A stretch of DNA of 64,000 nucleotides from Bacteroidales bacterium. GTDB lineage: Bacteria > Bacteroidota > Bacteroidia > Bacteroidales > Lentimicrobiaceae. Below, one piece after another: positions 18,843 to 28,579 of the stretch. The stretch is from contig JAGXGB010000004.1 in NCBI GenBank assembly GCA_024636955.1, forward strand, positions 24,522-88,521. The letters run 5' to 3'. The notes beneath the pieces were generated by a model. The model did not search any database and was not told the origin of the DNA. It saw only the letters and a program-made list of their open reading frames with translations. A program made the translations under genes and the position numbers. Every line of letters begins with the position of its first letter. Positions within the stretch are counted from its first letter, which is position 1.

Positions 18843-21275
18843 TTAATGAAGGAATACAATAGTTATGCCGGTTCCACCCCTGTCGGGTTTCTCATCTTCT
18901 AGTCTTAGCACTTCAGGGTTATCATTCAGGTATTCATGAACCATGTTTCTAAGAACCCCGTTCCCCTTTCCATGTAGTATCTTAACTTCTTTCACCCTCA
19001 ATAGTATTGCCTGGTCAATGTATTTTGCAAGGTCTTCTTTTGCCTCTTCAGGGCGTTTCCCCCTTAGGTCAATTGACATCCTGAAATCTGCCATTTTGGC
19101 ACTCAAGTCATTAATGATAGAACTGCTTTTTATCTGGAACAGTTTGCTTCCTTCATAAACTTTTATCTCAGCAGGAGTTGCAATGATCAACTTATCAACC
19201 GTGGTTTTTATTTTGAAGGAGCCAAACCACACCAGGGCCTTGCTTCCCCTAAGGTCGTCAATAATGCCTACAGCGTCCTGGCCTTCCATTTTAACGTAGG
19301 ACCCTTTTCTGAGTGGAAGTGGTTCGCGATTTTTCCTTACAGGTCCAAGTTCTTCGATAACAACAGGCTGTTCCACATCCATGCTGTCTTTTTTAAGCAA
19401 GTCTATTGCTGCCTTCTGGAAATCATCACGAAGTTGTTTGGTTGCATCTTTCTTAGCCTGGTTTTCTTTTATATCCCTAATGGTTTTCTCTATTAGTTTA
19501 TTCGAGTCAGCCACTATTTGCTGAGCCCTTGATTTTGCATCTTTAATAACAGTGCTTTTCCTTGATTCGAGGTCATTTAGCAGTTTGTTATATTTATTGA
19601 CCAATTCTGCAAGTGTTTCATCTGCAACTTTCAGTTCATCTATTTTCCTGGCCACTTGTTTTTTGTCTACATCCAATTGAGCAAGCTGTTTTTCAAAATC
19701 CAATTGACTGCTTCCAATCTTACTGGCAGCGTTTGCAACCACTTCTTCCGGGAACCCTATTTTATTGGCTATTTCAAAAGCAAATGAACTTCCCGGTTTA
19801 CCGATGTTGAGCTTGAATAATGGCATCATAGCCCTGGTGTCGTATAGCATGGCTGCATTAAACAGTCCCTCATTGTCACCTGCCAATAACTTTAAATTTG
19901 TATAATGGGTTGTAATTACCCCAAAGCTGCCTATTGAGTTTAGTTTCTGAAGACTAGCCTCAGCCATTGCACCACCAAGTTGAGGTTCAGTGCCTGCACC
20001 AAACTCATCAATCAAAAAGAGTGTCCTGTTGTCAGCATTTTCAAGGAAGTACTTAATATGAATCAAATGTGAACTATATGTACTGAGGTCATTTTCCAAT
20101 GATTGTTCATCGCCTATTTCAAGGAATATTTTCGAATAAATGCCTGCTTTTGAATCTTCACTTACCGGAATAAGCAAACCACACTGCAGCATATACTGAA
20201 GTAATGCCACTGTTTTAAGGCAAACTGATTTACCACCGGCATTGGGGCCACTAATCACCATTATCCGCTTATCACTATCAAGTTTGATATCCTGGGCAAC
20301 TATTGATTTACCTTGCTTCAATAAACTTTTATGCAGCAGAGGGTGAACTGCATTGCGCCATTCAGTTAGTGTATCCTTATGTAGTTCAGGCTTGGTGGCT
20401 TGCAGATCGACAGCCAACAGTGCCTTTGCCCTTATGAAATCAATTTCACCAAGGAAACTATAAAAGCTTAGCAGCTCCTCAATATATGACCTTACAAAGT
20501 CAGTAAACGAAGTAAGAATATTGATGATCTCCTGCTTTTCCTCCACCTTGAAATTCTGGATTTCATTGTTCATTTCAAAAACTTCAGCGGGCTCAAGAAA
20601 AACTGTTTGCCCGGTAGCTGAAGTGTCATGCACGTATCCTTTTAGTTTTCTTTTATTACCAGCGGGAATGGGCAGAACCAGGCGTCCATTCCTTATAGTT
20701 AGTTCGGCATCATCGTTAACAATATTATCCTTGCGTGCCTGTCCCAAAATCTGGTTGATACGCCTGTCAATAGTTGAAATCCTACTCTTTATCTCTTTGC
20801 GAATAGAGGATAGTCTTTCACTGGCATTGTCTCTAATCTCTCCTTTCTCATCTATTATTGAGCTTACCCTTTTTATGATCTCTCTATCAGGCATACCAGG
20901 AGGCAGCAATTTCCTTAACTCGCCATATTTCTCAGTATCCAGGTATAGGATAAAGCCAATAATGGCTGTGATCGCTTCAAGCGAAAGCTTAAGCGCTCCC
21001 AGTGTATCAGCTTCCATGTATGTGCCTTTCACTCTTATCCGAATGAGTTCCTCACTGAGGTCATAATAATCCTGTTGTGGGAAACCAGGGACAAACTGGA
21101 GCACATACTTCATTTCGGCCGTCTGGCCTAGTTGTCGGTTTAGCGTTATAAAATCAGTGTTAAAGGAAATTGCATCAACAAGGTCATGTGAGTAATTGAC
21201 CAAACACCTTTGATGAAGAAAGTTGCGGATTACAGCAAAACCTGATTTGATTTCAAAGTTTGCAGGATATATCAT
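18843..21275 (-). CDS. mutS2: Endonuclease MutS2
   Basis: MutS ATPase (ISGPNAGGKSVCLKTVALLQYMLQCG, LFLIDEFGAGTEPQLGGAMAEA) and C-terminal Smr domain (SIDLRGKRPEEA, VKILHGKGNGVLRN). Confidence 0.94.
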   Translation of the reverse strand: MIYPANFEIKSGFAVIRNFLHQRCLVNYSHDLVDAISFNTDFITLNRQLGQTAEMKYVLQFVPGFPQQDYYDLSEELIRIRVKGTYMEADTLGALKLSLEAITAIIGFILYLDTEKYGELRKLLPPGMPDREIIKRVSSIIDEKGEIRDNASERLSSIRKEIKSRISTIDRRINQILGQARKDNIVNDDAELTIRNGRLVLPIPAGNKRKLKGYVHDTSATGQTVFLEPAEVFEMNNEIQNFKVEEKQEIINILTSFTDFVRSYIEELLSFYSFLGEIDFIRAKALLAVDLQATKPELHKDTLTEWRNAVHPLLHKSLLKQGKSIVAQDIKLDSDKRIMVISGPNAGGKSVCLKTVALLQYMLQCGLLIPVSEDSKAGIYSKIFLEIGDEQSLENDLSTYSSHLIHIKYFLENADNRTLFLIDEFGAGTEPQLGGAMAEASLQKLNSIGSFGVITTHYTNLKLLAGDNEGLFNAAMLYDTRAMMPLFKLNIGKPGSSFAFEIANKIGFPEEVVANAASKIGSSQLDFEKQLAQLDVDKKQVARKIDELKVADETLAELVNKYNKLLNDLESRKSTVIKDAKSRAQQIVADSNKLIEKTIRDIKENQAKKDATKQLRDDFQKAAIDLLKKDSMDVEQPVVIEELGPVRKNREPLPLRKGSYVKMEGQDAVGIIDDLRGSKALVWFGSFKIKTTVDKLIIATPAEIKVYEGSKLFQIKSSSIINDLSAKMADFRMSIDLRGKRPEEAKEDLAKYIDQAILLRVKEVKILHGKGNGVLRNMVHEYLNDNPEVLRLEDEKPDRGGTGITIVFLH

Positions 21276-21335
21276 CTATAACGCCTTCTTTAAAAATTAG
21301 TTAAAGTTTATGAGAATGGATATGAGTATCAAAAA

Positions 21336-24300
21336 TTAAGCCAACTGCCTGATTATCACTTGATTCTTTGTCTTCTTCCTCTTGTAGATGAACACAGCAG
21401 TTCCCAGTATTAGTATAGAGATAAGGGAATAAAAGCCATAGGTTAAGATGGCACTACGAAACTTCATCGGACTATTATCACCAATATTCACATAAGCAGC
21501 CCAGTAAAATGGATGTGACCTTAAAGGATCACCTTCATCAAGCAAGTCAAGCTTCGCTTGTCGCAATGCTTCATCCTTAGGCATTCCGTCTTCAAGGTAC
21601 TCATAGAATTTACTTACTATCTCTGCACTTGATTCATCATCTACTGACCACATGGTCATTACAATACCCGGCACTCCGGCAAATATAAAACCTCTCGCGA
21701 GATTCATGATGCCTTCACCCTTAAGCAGTTTACCTGATCCTGTATTACAAGCACTCAACACTGCCAACCCTGCATTGAGATCCATACTGAATAATTCATA
21801 AGTATTTAGCATGCCATCTTCAACACTATCGTTATTCTGGTAGAAAACAAGTTTTGATAACATTGGCTGACTATTGTTTATAAGGGTATGCATGGCCAGG
21901 TGCAGTACATTGTATTCACCCACTTCTTCCTTAAACTTAGCCTCAGTAGCTGATTTACCTTGGATTTTTTTTGCAAACATACTGTTTTTTATACCTTTCA
22001 TTTCCTTTTCGACTCCCGGAATGGGAAGCAGATATACCTGATTGCCATTTTCATCTGTAAAGGTTGTTCTGTCTGTAGCAGTTAGGTTGTCATAGGATGG
22101 AGCCATAGCAAGGAAGTTTTTTGAAGCCTTGCGTTCTCTCTTCTGGAAACCTGAGAACTGAAGTATTGCTGAGGTGCTGTAACTGATTATTTTGTCTTTA
22201 ATAAGATAAGAGAGCCTCCTGTAATCCATTATATTAGTATCGGGCATTCTAGTTAGTAACATATCGAATGATACATAGCCAATTTCACCGTCTGGTATAA
22301 TGATCAATTTCTTTTCATTAAATGATTCAGTTACCGGGCTAACCAGGTTTTTGTATAGATCGTATGCTGAAAGTGAATAATTAACATAATCCCTATCAGT
22401 TGTACTGAACATCGAATTATTGTTAGTGGCCGATACTATAGTTTGAATATTCTTGAAAAAGGACGAATCAATTGGCTGAGTATACACTTTAAACAACTTA
22501 TTACTAATGGCAAATGTATATAGGACTGTATCGTTCAGCATGTACTCAATAAGCACATTATCATCTCCCAAAGCTGTTTGAATATCGCTAATACTAACTG
22601 TAGGTTCTGTGTACTTCAACTTATAATATTCAGGATAATTGGATTCAAGGAAATCAGTTAAACTGTCATATCGTACAGTGAATTCAAACACCCGTGATTT
22701 CCAATTACTGATCATGCCTTCATCAGGAGCAGCCTTTTGTTGTTCCTCGTAAATAAACCTTCTAAAGGACGAGATATTCAATTTAAGCTGTTTTTCAAGA
22801 GTTAGGATGTTATTTGGTATTTTCCCGAAATGCTGAGCCTCAATATCATGCATTGAATTTATAAGTACAGCTGATTTGCTCTTATCTGAATATTGAAATG
22901 CTTCAGCCAGATAAAGTTGGTCATTTGTAATTTCAAACAGCTTTATTGCAACTGAAACTGTTTTCTGAAACGTTGATTTAGCCTCGCCAGAGATCAATAA
23001 TTTACTTTCTTCATCCTGATAAGTTGATCTAAGTTTATCAAGCACCTTGACAGCAAGCTTATAGGTTTCAAGGCTCTGTACCAGGTTGTTCCTTTCGCCG
23101 GTAATTGCCAGTGCCTGCGCTTTCCCGCTCAACGCATTAACCAGGTATCTGTCAGCCTCAGTATTTTCAATTACTGGATTTACTGCAATGTTTAGATTAT
23201 TAAAATCTTCAGTAATTGCAATTATAGCTTTCTGATAGTAGGCAAGTGCCCTGTCAATTTCACTCTGCATGTAGTAATAGTTTCCTATATGCGTATAGTT
23301 GTTCGAAACCTCCCGGCTCTTCTCGCCATAATGTTTTTTACTGATTGCCAGTGCTTTGTTAAAATAATCTATCTCATTATTCCTGAGAGGATCATAAAGC
23401 AGAAAGTACCCATACCTGGTGTACAGCAGCCCTTTTTCCGGGTGATCAGGAGGAAGGAATTTTTCAGCAAGGTTAAGTGCTTTTAAAAAATATTCATCTG
23501 CTTTGGTTTTATCGTTCAATGAATTGTACAAACTTGCCAGGTTACTATAAGTCTTTATGAGTGAAGGATTATCAGTATCCTCCGGTATGCTGGATAAATA
23601 AGATGTCAATGCATTATTATAATCTCTTTTTTTCTCATAAACATAACCTATATTCATGTTGAGTGAAAGAATCTGGGGATGTTTTTTATCAAATGACTCC
23701 TCAGCAAGTGCCAGCGCCCTATTGAAATATATAAGGGCTTTTTCGTAATCTGCCACATGCACATAAGTTTGACCTTTATTTGAATAGATATAAATAAAGT
23801 AAGGGTGACCCGGCTCTGCCTTTCTTACCAGGATCTCTTCAGCCTTATTGTAATACTCAAGTGCTTCAGAATCTTTATTCAGCAATGCTTTTAACCTTCC
23901 AACATTTAAATTTATCATTGAAAGTTCTGGGTCATTTGGTTTTAGGACCTTTTCATGAATACGCAGGGAAGTGGTAAAGGCCTCTTCGGCCTTTTCATAT
24001 TCACCTTTCTGGGCATTGATTATACCAATATTCTGAAGTATCATTGCCATATCGGCATCTTCAGGGTTATTCCGTCTGAGAGCAAGGTTCCTGGCAAGGG
24101 TATAGTTCTTTAAAGCATTTTCGTAATCGCCTTTATAAAAGAATGCTATACCGAGCAGGTTATAAGTATTTGACATGGAGGTGTCATTTGCTCCGTATAG
24201 CTTAGTTTTATATCTGATACTCAGATTTAAAACTGATACAGCACTGTCGAAATAACCTTTATTATTCAGCAGCAATCCTTTCTTATGAAGTACATCTGCC

Positions 24301-24683
24301 AGGAATTTATGCTCGTCAGTATTTTTAGGGTCAATAATTGTGATAGCTTTTTCTACTATCAGCATCGCTTCATCTATATCACCCTGTATCCTTTTAAGGT
24401 CAGTAATCTTTAAGAGGGCAGATATAAGTTCCTCCTTATTTCCTTGTTTCTCAAAATCATCAGCCGCCTTCTTATAATAGGTATATGCACTGTCATAATT
24501 CTCTTTCTGAACCAATGTATCACCTTTAACAAGGTCACTTAAGTTTGATTGAGCTGCGGCATTATTCTCCTTAACTGTTTCTTTTGGTGATTGAGGCTTA
24601 CAACCAAAAGTCAGTAGCACTGAAACTGTTAAAATCTGCACCCAAAGTGCCGCTGATGATGTACGGCTATTGAGGTAAATCAT
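21336..24683 (-). CDS. CHAT domain-containing tetratricopeptide repeat protein
   Basis: Lipobox-like N-terminus (VLLTFGCKPQ), many TPRs, C-terminal CHAT domain (VLHLAMHTLIN and LAVLSACNTGSGKLLKGEGIMNLARGFIFAGVPGIVMTMWSVDD), C-terminal TM helix. Confidence 0.9.
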   Translation of the reverse strand: MIYLNSRTSSAALWVQILTVSVLLTFGCKPQSPKETVKENNAAAQSNLSDLVKGDTLVQKENYDSAYTYYKKAADDFEKQGNKEELISALLKITDLKRIQGDIDEAMLIVEKAITIIDPKNTDEHKFLADVLHKKGLLLNNKGYFDSAVSVLNLSIRYKTKLYGANDTSMSNTYNLLGIAFFYKGDYENALKNYTLARNLALRRNNPEDADMAMILQNIGIINAQKGEYEKAEEAFTTSLRIHEKVLKPNDPELSMINLNVGRLKALLNKDSEALEYYNKAEEILVRKAEPGHPYFIYIYSNKGQTYVHVADYEKALIYFNRALALAEESFDKKHPQILSLNMNIGYVYEKKRDYNNALTSYLSSIPEDTDNPSLIKTYSNLASLYNSLNDKTKADEYFLKALNLAEKFLPPDHPEKGLLYTRYGYFLLYDPLRNNEIDYFNKALAISKKHYGEKSREVSNNYTHIGNYYYMQSEIDRALAYYQKAIIAITEDFNNLNIAVNPVIENTEADRYLVNALSGKAQALAITGERNNLVQSLETYKLAVKVLDKLRSTYQDEESKLLISGEAKSTFQKTVSVAIKLFEITNDQLYLAEAFQYSDKSKSAVLINSMHDIEAQHFGKIPNNILTLEKQLKLNISSFRRFIYEEQQKAAPDEGMISNWKSRVFEFTVRYDSLTDFLESNYPEYYKLKYTEPTVSISDIQTALGDDNVLIEYMLNDTVLYTFAISNKLFKVYTQPIDSSFFKNIQTIVSATNNNSMFSTTDRDYVNYSLSAYDLYKNLVSPVTESFNEKKLIIIPDGEIGYVSFDMLLTRMPDTNIMDYRRLSYLIKDKIISYSTSAILQFSGFQKRERKASKNFLAMAPSYDNLTATDRTTFTDENGNQVYLLPIPGVEKEMKGIKNSMFAKKIQGKSATEAKFKEEVGEYNVLHLAMHTLINNSQPMLSKLVFYQNNDSVEDGMLNTYELFSMDLNAGLAVLSACNTGSGKLLKGEGIMNLARGFIFAGVPGIVMTMWSVDDESSAEIVSKFYEYLEDGMPKDEALRQAKLDLLDEGDPLRSHPFYWAAYVNIGDNSPMKFRSAILTYGFYSLISILILGTAVFIYKRKKTKNQVIIRQLA

Positions 24684-24749
24684 TGAATGTTTATCTTAGA
24701 ATCTGATACAAAATTAAATTATTAATTTTACAAAAGGATAAACAATCAA

Positions 24750-24779
24750 AAAAGGGGCTAAAATAGCCCCTTTTCTTAA
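24750..24779 (-). terminator. Rho-independent terminator
   Basis: AAAAGGGGCTA-AAA-TAGCCCCTTTT hairpin flanked by A/T runs, just after the minus-strand T9SS gene ending at 24795. Confidence 0.85.
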
Positions 24780-24794
24780 AAGTGTGTCAACTGT

Positions 24795-25997
24795 TTAGTG
24801 AACCACTATGAGGCGTTTTGCTTCGTTAATATTCACATTTCCATTAGTTGTAAGGCTGTAAAAATATACACCTTCGCGTAGGTCATTAACAGGAATAACA
24901 ATTGAATGCTGACCTGCAGTCATTTCTTCGTTAAGTATAGTCTTGACCAGTTTTCCGTTTAAGCTAAATACATTAAGCATTGCTTTAGTATCAGCCGGAA
25001 GGTTAAAATAAACGGTTGTTTGATTGTTTGCAGGATTTGGATAGCAATGACTAAGGTTATCACTACCGGTTATTGACAAGTAAGGAACCTTGAATTCAGG
25101 TCTGAACACCTCACCGTTTGATACAAAATGGCTCTTACTGTTAACCTTAAACCTAATATCGCCACCATTATAATTCTTATCTGTGCTACCATTGATAGTA
25201 ACAACTGGTTTTGACGGGTCAAATAAAACCGTTTCATTTGCCCAGGTTATAACAATCTGGTTATTCTCAATTCGCAGGTTATTGAAATTACCTACCTGTG
25301 ATGTAATGTCTTTAACATTAACTGTTGTAGGATAGTCAATAACCAATCCCATAGCACTTGCACTTATTAAGTCATTGGCAAATATTTCAATGCTGAAATT
25401 GCTTGAGAAAGTTTTTGCGAAATAATTAACCTGGGCAACAATCTCATTTCTTCCGGTTGGAACGAATGTACCGTTAACGTCACCTGAGCTTGAACCGCCC
25501 ATTGTAGGTACTTCAGTTTTGGTACCAGTGTGTATAACTTGCTGAAGTGCTCCAAAAACCCATTCAGGGTTAAAACCGAACGCCCATCTCTGATCAAAAA
25601 CAACAAGATCATTAGTATCAATTGTATTGTCAGAATAGAGGTCAGCAGCAAGTTTCTCAATAGGAGTGTAATCAGACCCAGCAATAATCTGTTCTATCCT
25701 TGCACGATCAGTTAACTCAACACCACCGGCTTCAATGGGAGTTGTCTGAGCTTGTACATAATAAGTACCGTAAGGTACATTAGGGAATATGTACTTTCCA
25801 TTAAAATTGGTAGTAGTCTGAGCCCTAATAGTGCTCATATCCTCATTCAGCAATAATACTGTAACTGACGGGATTGGATTTAATAGATCTCCATGATAAG
25901 TTACAGTGCCTTTGATAGGCTGATCTGCAAACAATTGGCTACTTAGCAAAAGTAAGGCTAGAGTAGCGATGATCAAATGAGTAGTTCTTTTTTTCAT
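24795..25997 (-). CDS. T9SS type A sorting domain protein with carboxypeptidase-regulatory-like and dockerin/cohesin-like modules
   Basis: Signal peptide; GTVTYHGDLLNPIPSVTVLLLN...NGKYIFPNVPYGTYYVQA; C-terminal CYPNPANNQTTVYFNLPADTKAMLNVFSLNGKLVKTI...GVYFYSLTTNG...KRLIVVH. Confidence 0.85.
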   Translation of the reverse strand: MKKRTTHLIIATLALLLLSSQLFADQPIKGTVTYHGDLLNPIPSVTVLLLNEDMSTIRAQTTTNFNGKYIFPNVPYGTYYVQAQTTPIEAGGVELTDRARIEQIIAGSDYTPIEKLAADLYSDNTIDTNDLVVFDQRWAFGFNPEWVFGALQQVIHTGTKTEVPTMGGSSSGDVNGTFVPTGRNEIVAQVNYFAKTFSSNFSIEIFANDLISASAMGLVIDYPTTVNVKDITSQVGNFNNLRIENNQIVITWANETVLFDPSKPVVTINGSTDKNYNGGDIRFKVNSKSHFVSNGEVFRPEFKVPYLSITGSDNLSHCYPNPANNQTTVYFNLPADTKAMLNVFSLNGKLVKTILNEEMTAGQHSIVIPVNDLREGVYFYSLTTNGNVNINEAKRLIVVH

Positions 25998-26395
25998 TGG
26001 TTAAGGGGTTTGGGATTAAGTATTTTCTTTTATTTTGTTAAATATAAGAAGTTAGTTACTTTTGTCATGTTGAGATTGAGGACCAATTATGCTTACAACT
26101 CTATGTGTTATTATTTTCGTCTCAAATATACTGATTAATTTTGATCCTGCAAATGATGCCTCTGGTTGAACAGAGAGAGACACCTTTACGTCAATTAATC
26201 GTTTTAGCGGGTAAAGGTAATACCAAATTTGACATATTTGATGCATTTATTTGAAAAAAAAATATAATCGGCTGATAAACACCATATTACATAATTGAAT
26301 AATTTATTAAATACTGAAGCAGAGTGATTTAGGGAAATTGTTTTTTTTGAACTGCTGTATTACCTTTTGATAAAAAACGGATAAAGTAACGAACT

Positions 26396-26977
26396 ATGAT
26401 TCATTATTCTGATGAGGCGATCATTGAAGGGCTTAGACTCAGAAGTGATTATATCATCAAATACATCTATCAGGAATTGTTCCCCATGATATTGTTTTTG
26501 GTAACCAAAAACACTGGAAGTGAGGAAGATGCTGAAGATATTTTTCAAGACAGTCTTATAATTGTCTTTAAAAAGATCAAGGCAAATGATTTTGAATTGA
26601 GTTGTTCTTTCCGTACGTATATTTATTCAGTCAGCAGGAACCTCTGGTTACAAAAACTTAGCAAACGCAAGCAATTTTCCAGGGAATTCAGTGATGTTGA
26701 AACATATATTTCTATGACTGACTATGCATTAACGGAGAAGAATCAGGATGATGTTGAAAAGTTCAGACTATACCAGCAGCATTTTTTAACGCTGGGCGAA
26801 GATTGCCAGAAAGTGCTTATGCTCTTCATGAAGAAAGTATCATTGAGAGAAATTGCTACTGAAATGGGATTTAAGACTGAAAAATACGCGAAAACAAGAA
26901 AATACCTATGTAAGGAAGAATTAAAAAAGAGAATTATCAATGATCCGAAGTGCCAAAAATTCCTGTCCGATGACTAG
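26396..26977 (+). CDS. ECF-type RNA polymerase sigma factor
   Basis: DAEDIFQDSLIIVFKKI region 2 and CQKVLMLFMKKVSLREIATEMGFKTEKYAKTRKYLCKEELKK region 4 like sequences. Confidence 0.85.
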   Translation: MIHYSDEAIIEGLRLRSDYIIKYIYQELFPMILFLVTKNTGSEEDAEDIFQDSLIIVFKKIKANDFELSCSFRTYIYSVSRNLWLQKLSKRKQFSREFSDVETYISMTDYALTEKNQDDVEKFRLYQQHFLTLGEDCQKVLMLFMKKVSLREIATEMGFKTEKYAKTRKYLCKEELKKRIINDPKCQKFLSDD

Positions 26978-27725
26978 AAAACTCAAGTATTCCCAGCTTA
27001 TCGAAAGATTTATTGCAGGGGAAATGAATGAGGATGAACTCCGATGGTTTAGTAATGAGCTTCAGCTTAATACTGAACTGTCGATTGAGCTTAAGCTGGA
27101 CAAGGACCTCGACAAAGTCTTATTAAACGAAGATGTAATTGAGTTCCGACGAAAGCTTTTAAGTATTTACGATGAGAAGAAACAATCAGCTCCAAAGGTT
27201 GTAAGATTGCAAGCACGCAAGTGGCAGTTAGCTGCCGCAGCCGCAATTGCTGTTCTTATGATTACCGGTGGCGCTCTTTTGTTTACTCAGCAACGCTCCT
27301 ACACGCCTGAAAAACTATTCAGTATGTACTATGATTCAGACAGATCCATTGAACTTACACGTTCTGGAAACGCTAATATCGTAGAGGCTGTTTTGAAATT
27401 TCAACAGAAAGATTTTCAGGGTGCTTCCCTGCTATTTGCTGAAATACTTGACAGGGACAGCTCTAATATGGCAGTCTGGTTTTATAACGGAATTTCTTAT
27501 ATCGAAACTGATAGAATTGATGATGCTTCCAAAGCATTTAAATTTATCATTGACGATAAGAAAAACCTTTATGGAGAACATGCAGAATGGTACTTGGGAT
27601 TGTGTTATCTTAAAAACGAGCAAATTGATTTTGCCGTAAACCAATTCAGAAAAATAGCAGTCGACCCGAATAATTACCATAAAGAAGAAGCTGAAAGGGT
27701 TCTGGATAAACTGGGCCGACAGTAA
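26970..27725 (+). CDS. Membrane-anchored tetratricopeptide protein co-transcribed with ECF sigma factor
   Basis: ATG at 26970 overlaps the sigma stop; MTRKLKYSQLIERFIAGEM..., single TM (LAAAAAIAVLMITGGALLF), then TPR-like repeats. Confidence 0.72.
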   Translation: MTRKLKYSQLIERFIAGEMNEDELRWFSNELQLNTELSIELKLDKDLDKVLLNEDVIEFRRKLLSIYDEKKQSAPKVVRLQARKWQLAAAAAIAVLMITGGALLFTQQRSYTPEKLFSMYYDSDRSIELTRSGNANIVEAVLKFQQKDFQGASLLFAEILDRDSSNMAVWFYNGISYIETDRIDDASKAFKFIIDDKKNLYGEHAEWYLGLCYLKNEQIDFAVNQFRKIAVDPNNYHKEEAERVLDKLGRQ

Positions 27726-27760
27726 CAACCCCCACTACTGGATCATTGATATCATAAAAG

Positions 27761-27784
27761 AAACCGGATTTTCCGGTTTTTTTT
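27761..27784 (+). terminator. Rho-independent terminator
   Basis: AAACCGGA-TTT-TCCGGTTT followed by T run, 36 bp after the stop at 27725. Confidence 0.88.
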
Positions 27785-27866
27785 ATGTCTTCGCTGCTCC
27801 ATTTATTCTTATTTTGCATCCCGGTAACCTTATTCATCCATATTCTGTTTAATCTCATAAAACCGC

Positions 27867-28562
27867 ATGTCAAAAAATATCGCTTATATTCTTCTCTTTT
27901 TACTAGTGCCTATAGTGGGATTTGCACAGGACGATTCCTTCCGCACCTGGACAAGTGTTGGTGTTAAAAAGAGCCTTAATAATTGGGAGCTCAGCACTGA
28001 AGCTGAGATCAGAAAAGCAGGATTCTATGAAAAAACATTGCGTTCAAGTATTGGATTTGCTGCCTATTACGATGTATCAAAAGTAATTGAAGTCGGTCCG
28101 GCATATACGCTGATCCAGTTTTATGATAGCAAGTACGATGATTACCAAATGCGTCACAGATTTGATTTCACTGTTACCGGTAAACATGAGATCAAACGAT
28201 TCACTATAAGACTACGTGAACAAATAGAATATACAAATAAAGATGAGAGTGATAGAATTAGAGACAATGGAACAATTGATACATATAGGATTAATCCTGA
28301 GCTACTCTGGCGTAACCGACTCAAGATAAGTTACAACGTAAAGGGTATACCGCTCACGCCTTCTTTAGCAGCCGAATCATTCTATCAACTCAATAATCCT
28401 GACGGAAATATTTTTGAAAAGTTCCGTTATACTATGTCATTATCTTATAAAGTTGCTAAACAACATGAGTTTCAGTTGTTTAGTATTATAAACCAGGACC
28501 GTGCCGACCCTAATTCACAAACTGAATATGTGCTCGGACTGGGTTATACATTCGACTTTTAA
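27867..28562 (+). CDS. DUF2490 family protein (predicted outer-membrane beta-barrel)
   Basis: Signal peptide (LLVPIVGFAQ), WTSVGVKKSLNNWELSTEAEIR...MRHRFDFTV...LGLGYTFDF; ends in an aromatic residue. Confidence 0.78.
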   Translation: MSKNIAYILLFLLVPIVGFAQDDSFRTWTSVGVKKSLNNWELSTEAEIRKAGFYEKTLRSSIGFAAYYDVSKVIEVGPAYTLIQFYDSKYDDYQMRHRFDFTVTGKHEIKRFTIRLREQIEYTNKDESDRIRDNGTIDTYRINPELLWRNRLKISYNVKGIPLTPSLAAESFYQLNNPDGNIFEKFRYTMSLSYKVAKQHEFQLFSIINQDRADPNSQTEYVLGLGYTFDF

Positions 28563-28579
28563 AGACTCCCATAGCTAAA

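Noticed and set aside
21336-24683. TPR-CHAT protein as part of a type III-E CRISPR (gRAMP/Craspase) system
   Set aside because: No CRISPR array, gRAMP-like effector or cas genes anywhere in the window; the protein also has lipobox-like and TM features.
26052-26246. 64-aa minus-strand ORF in the gap before the ECF sigma factor
   Set aside because: Short, no domain or convincing start context; likely random in an AT-rich intergenic region.
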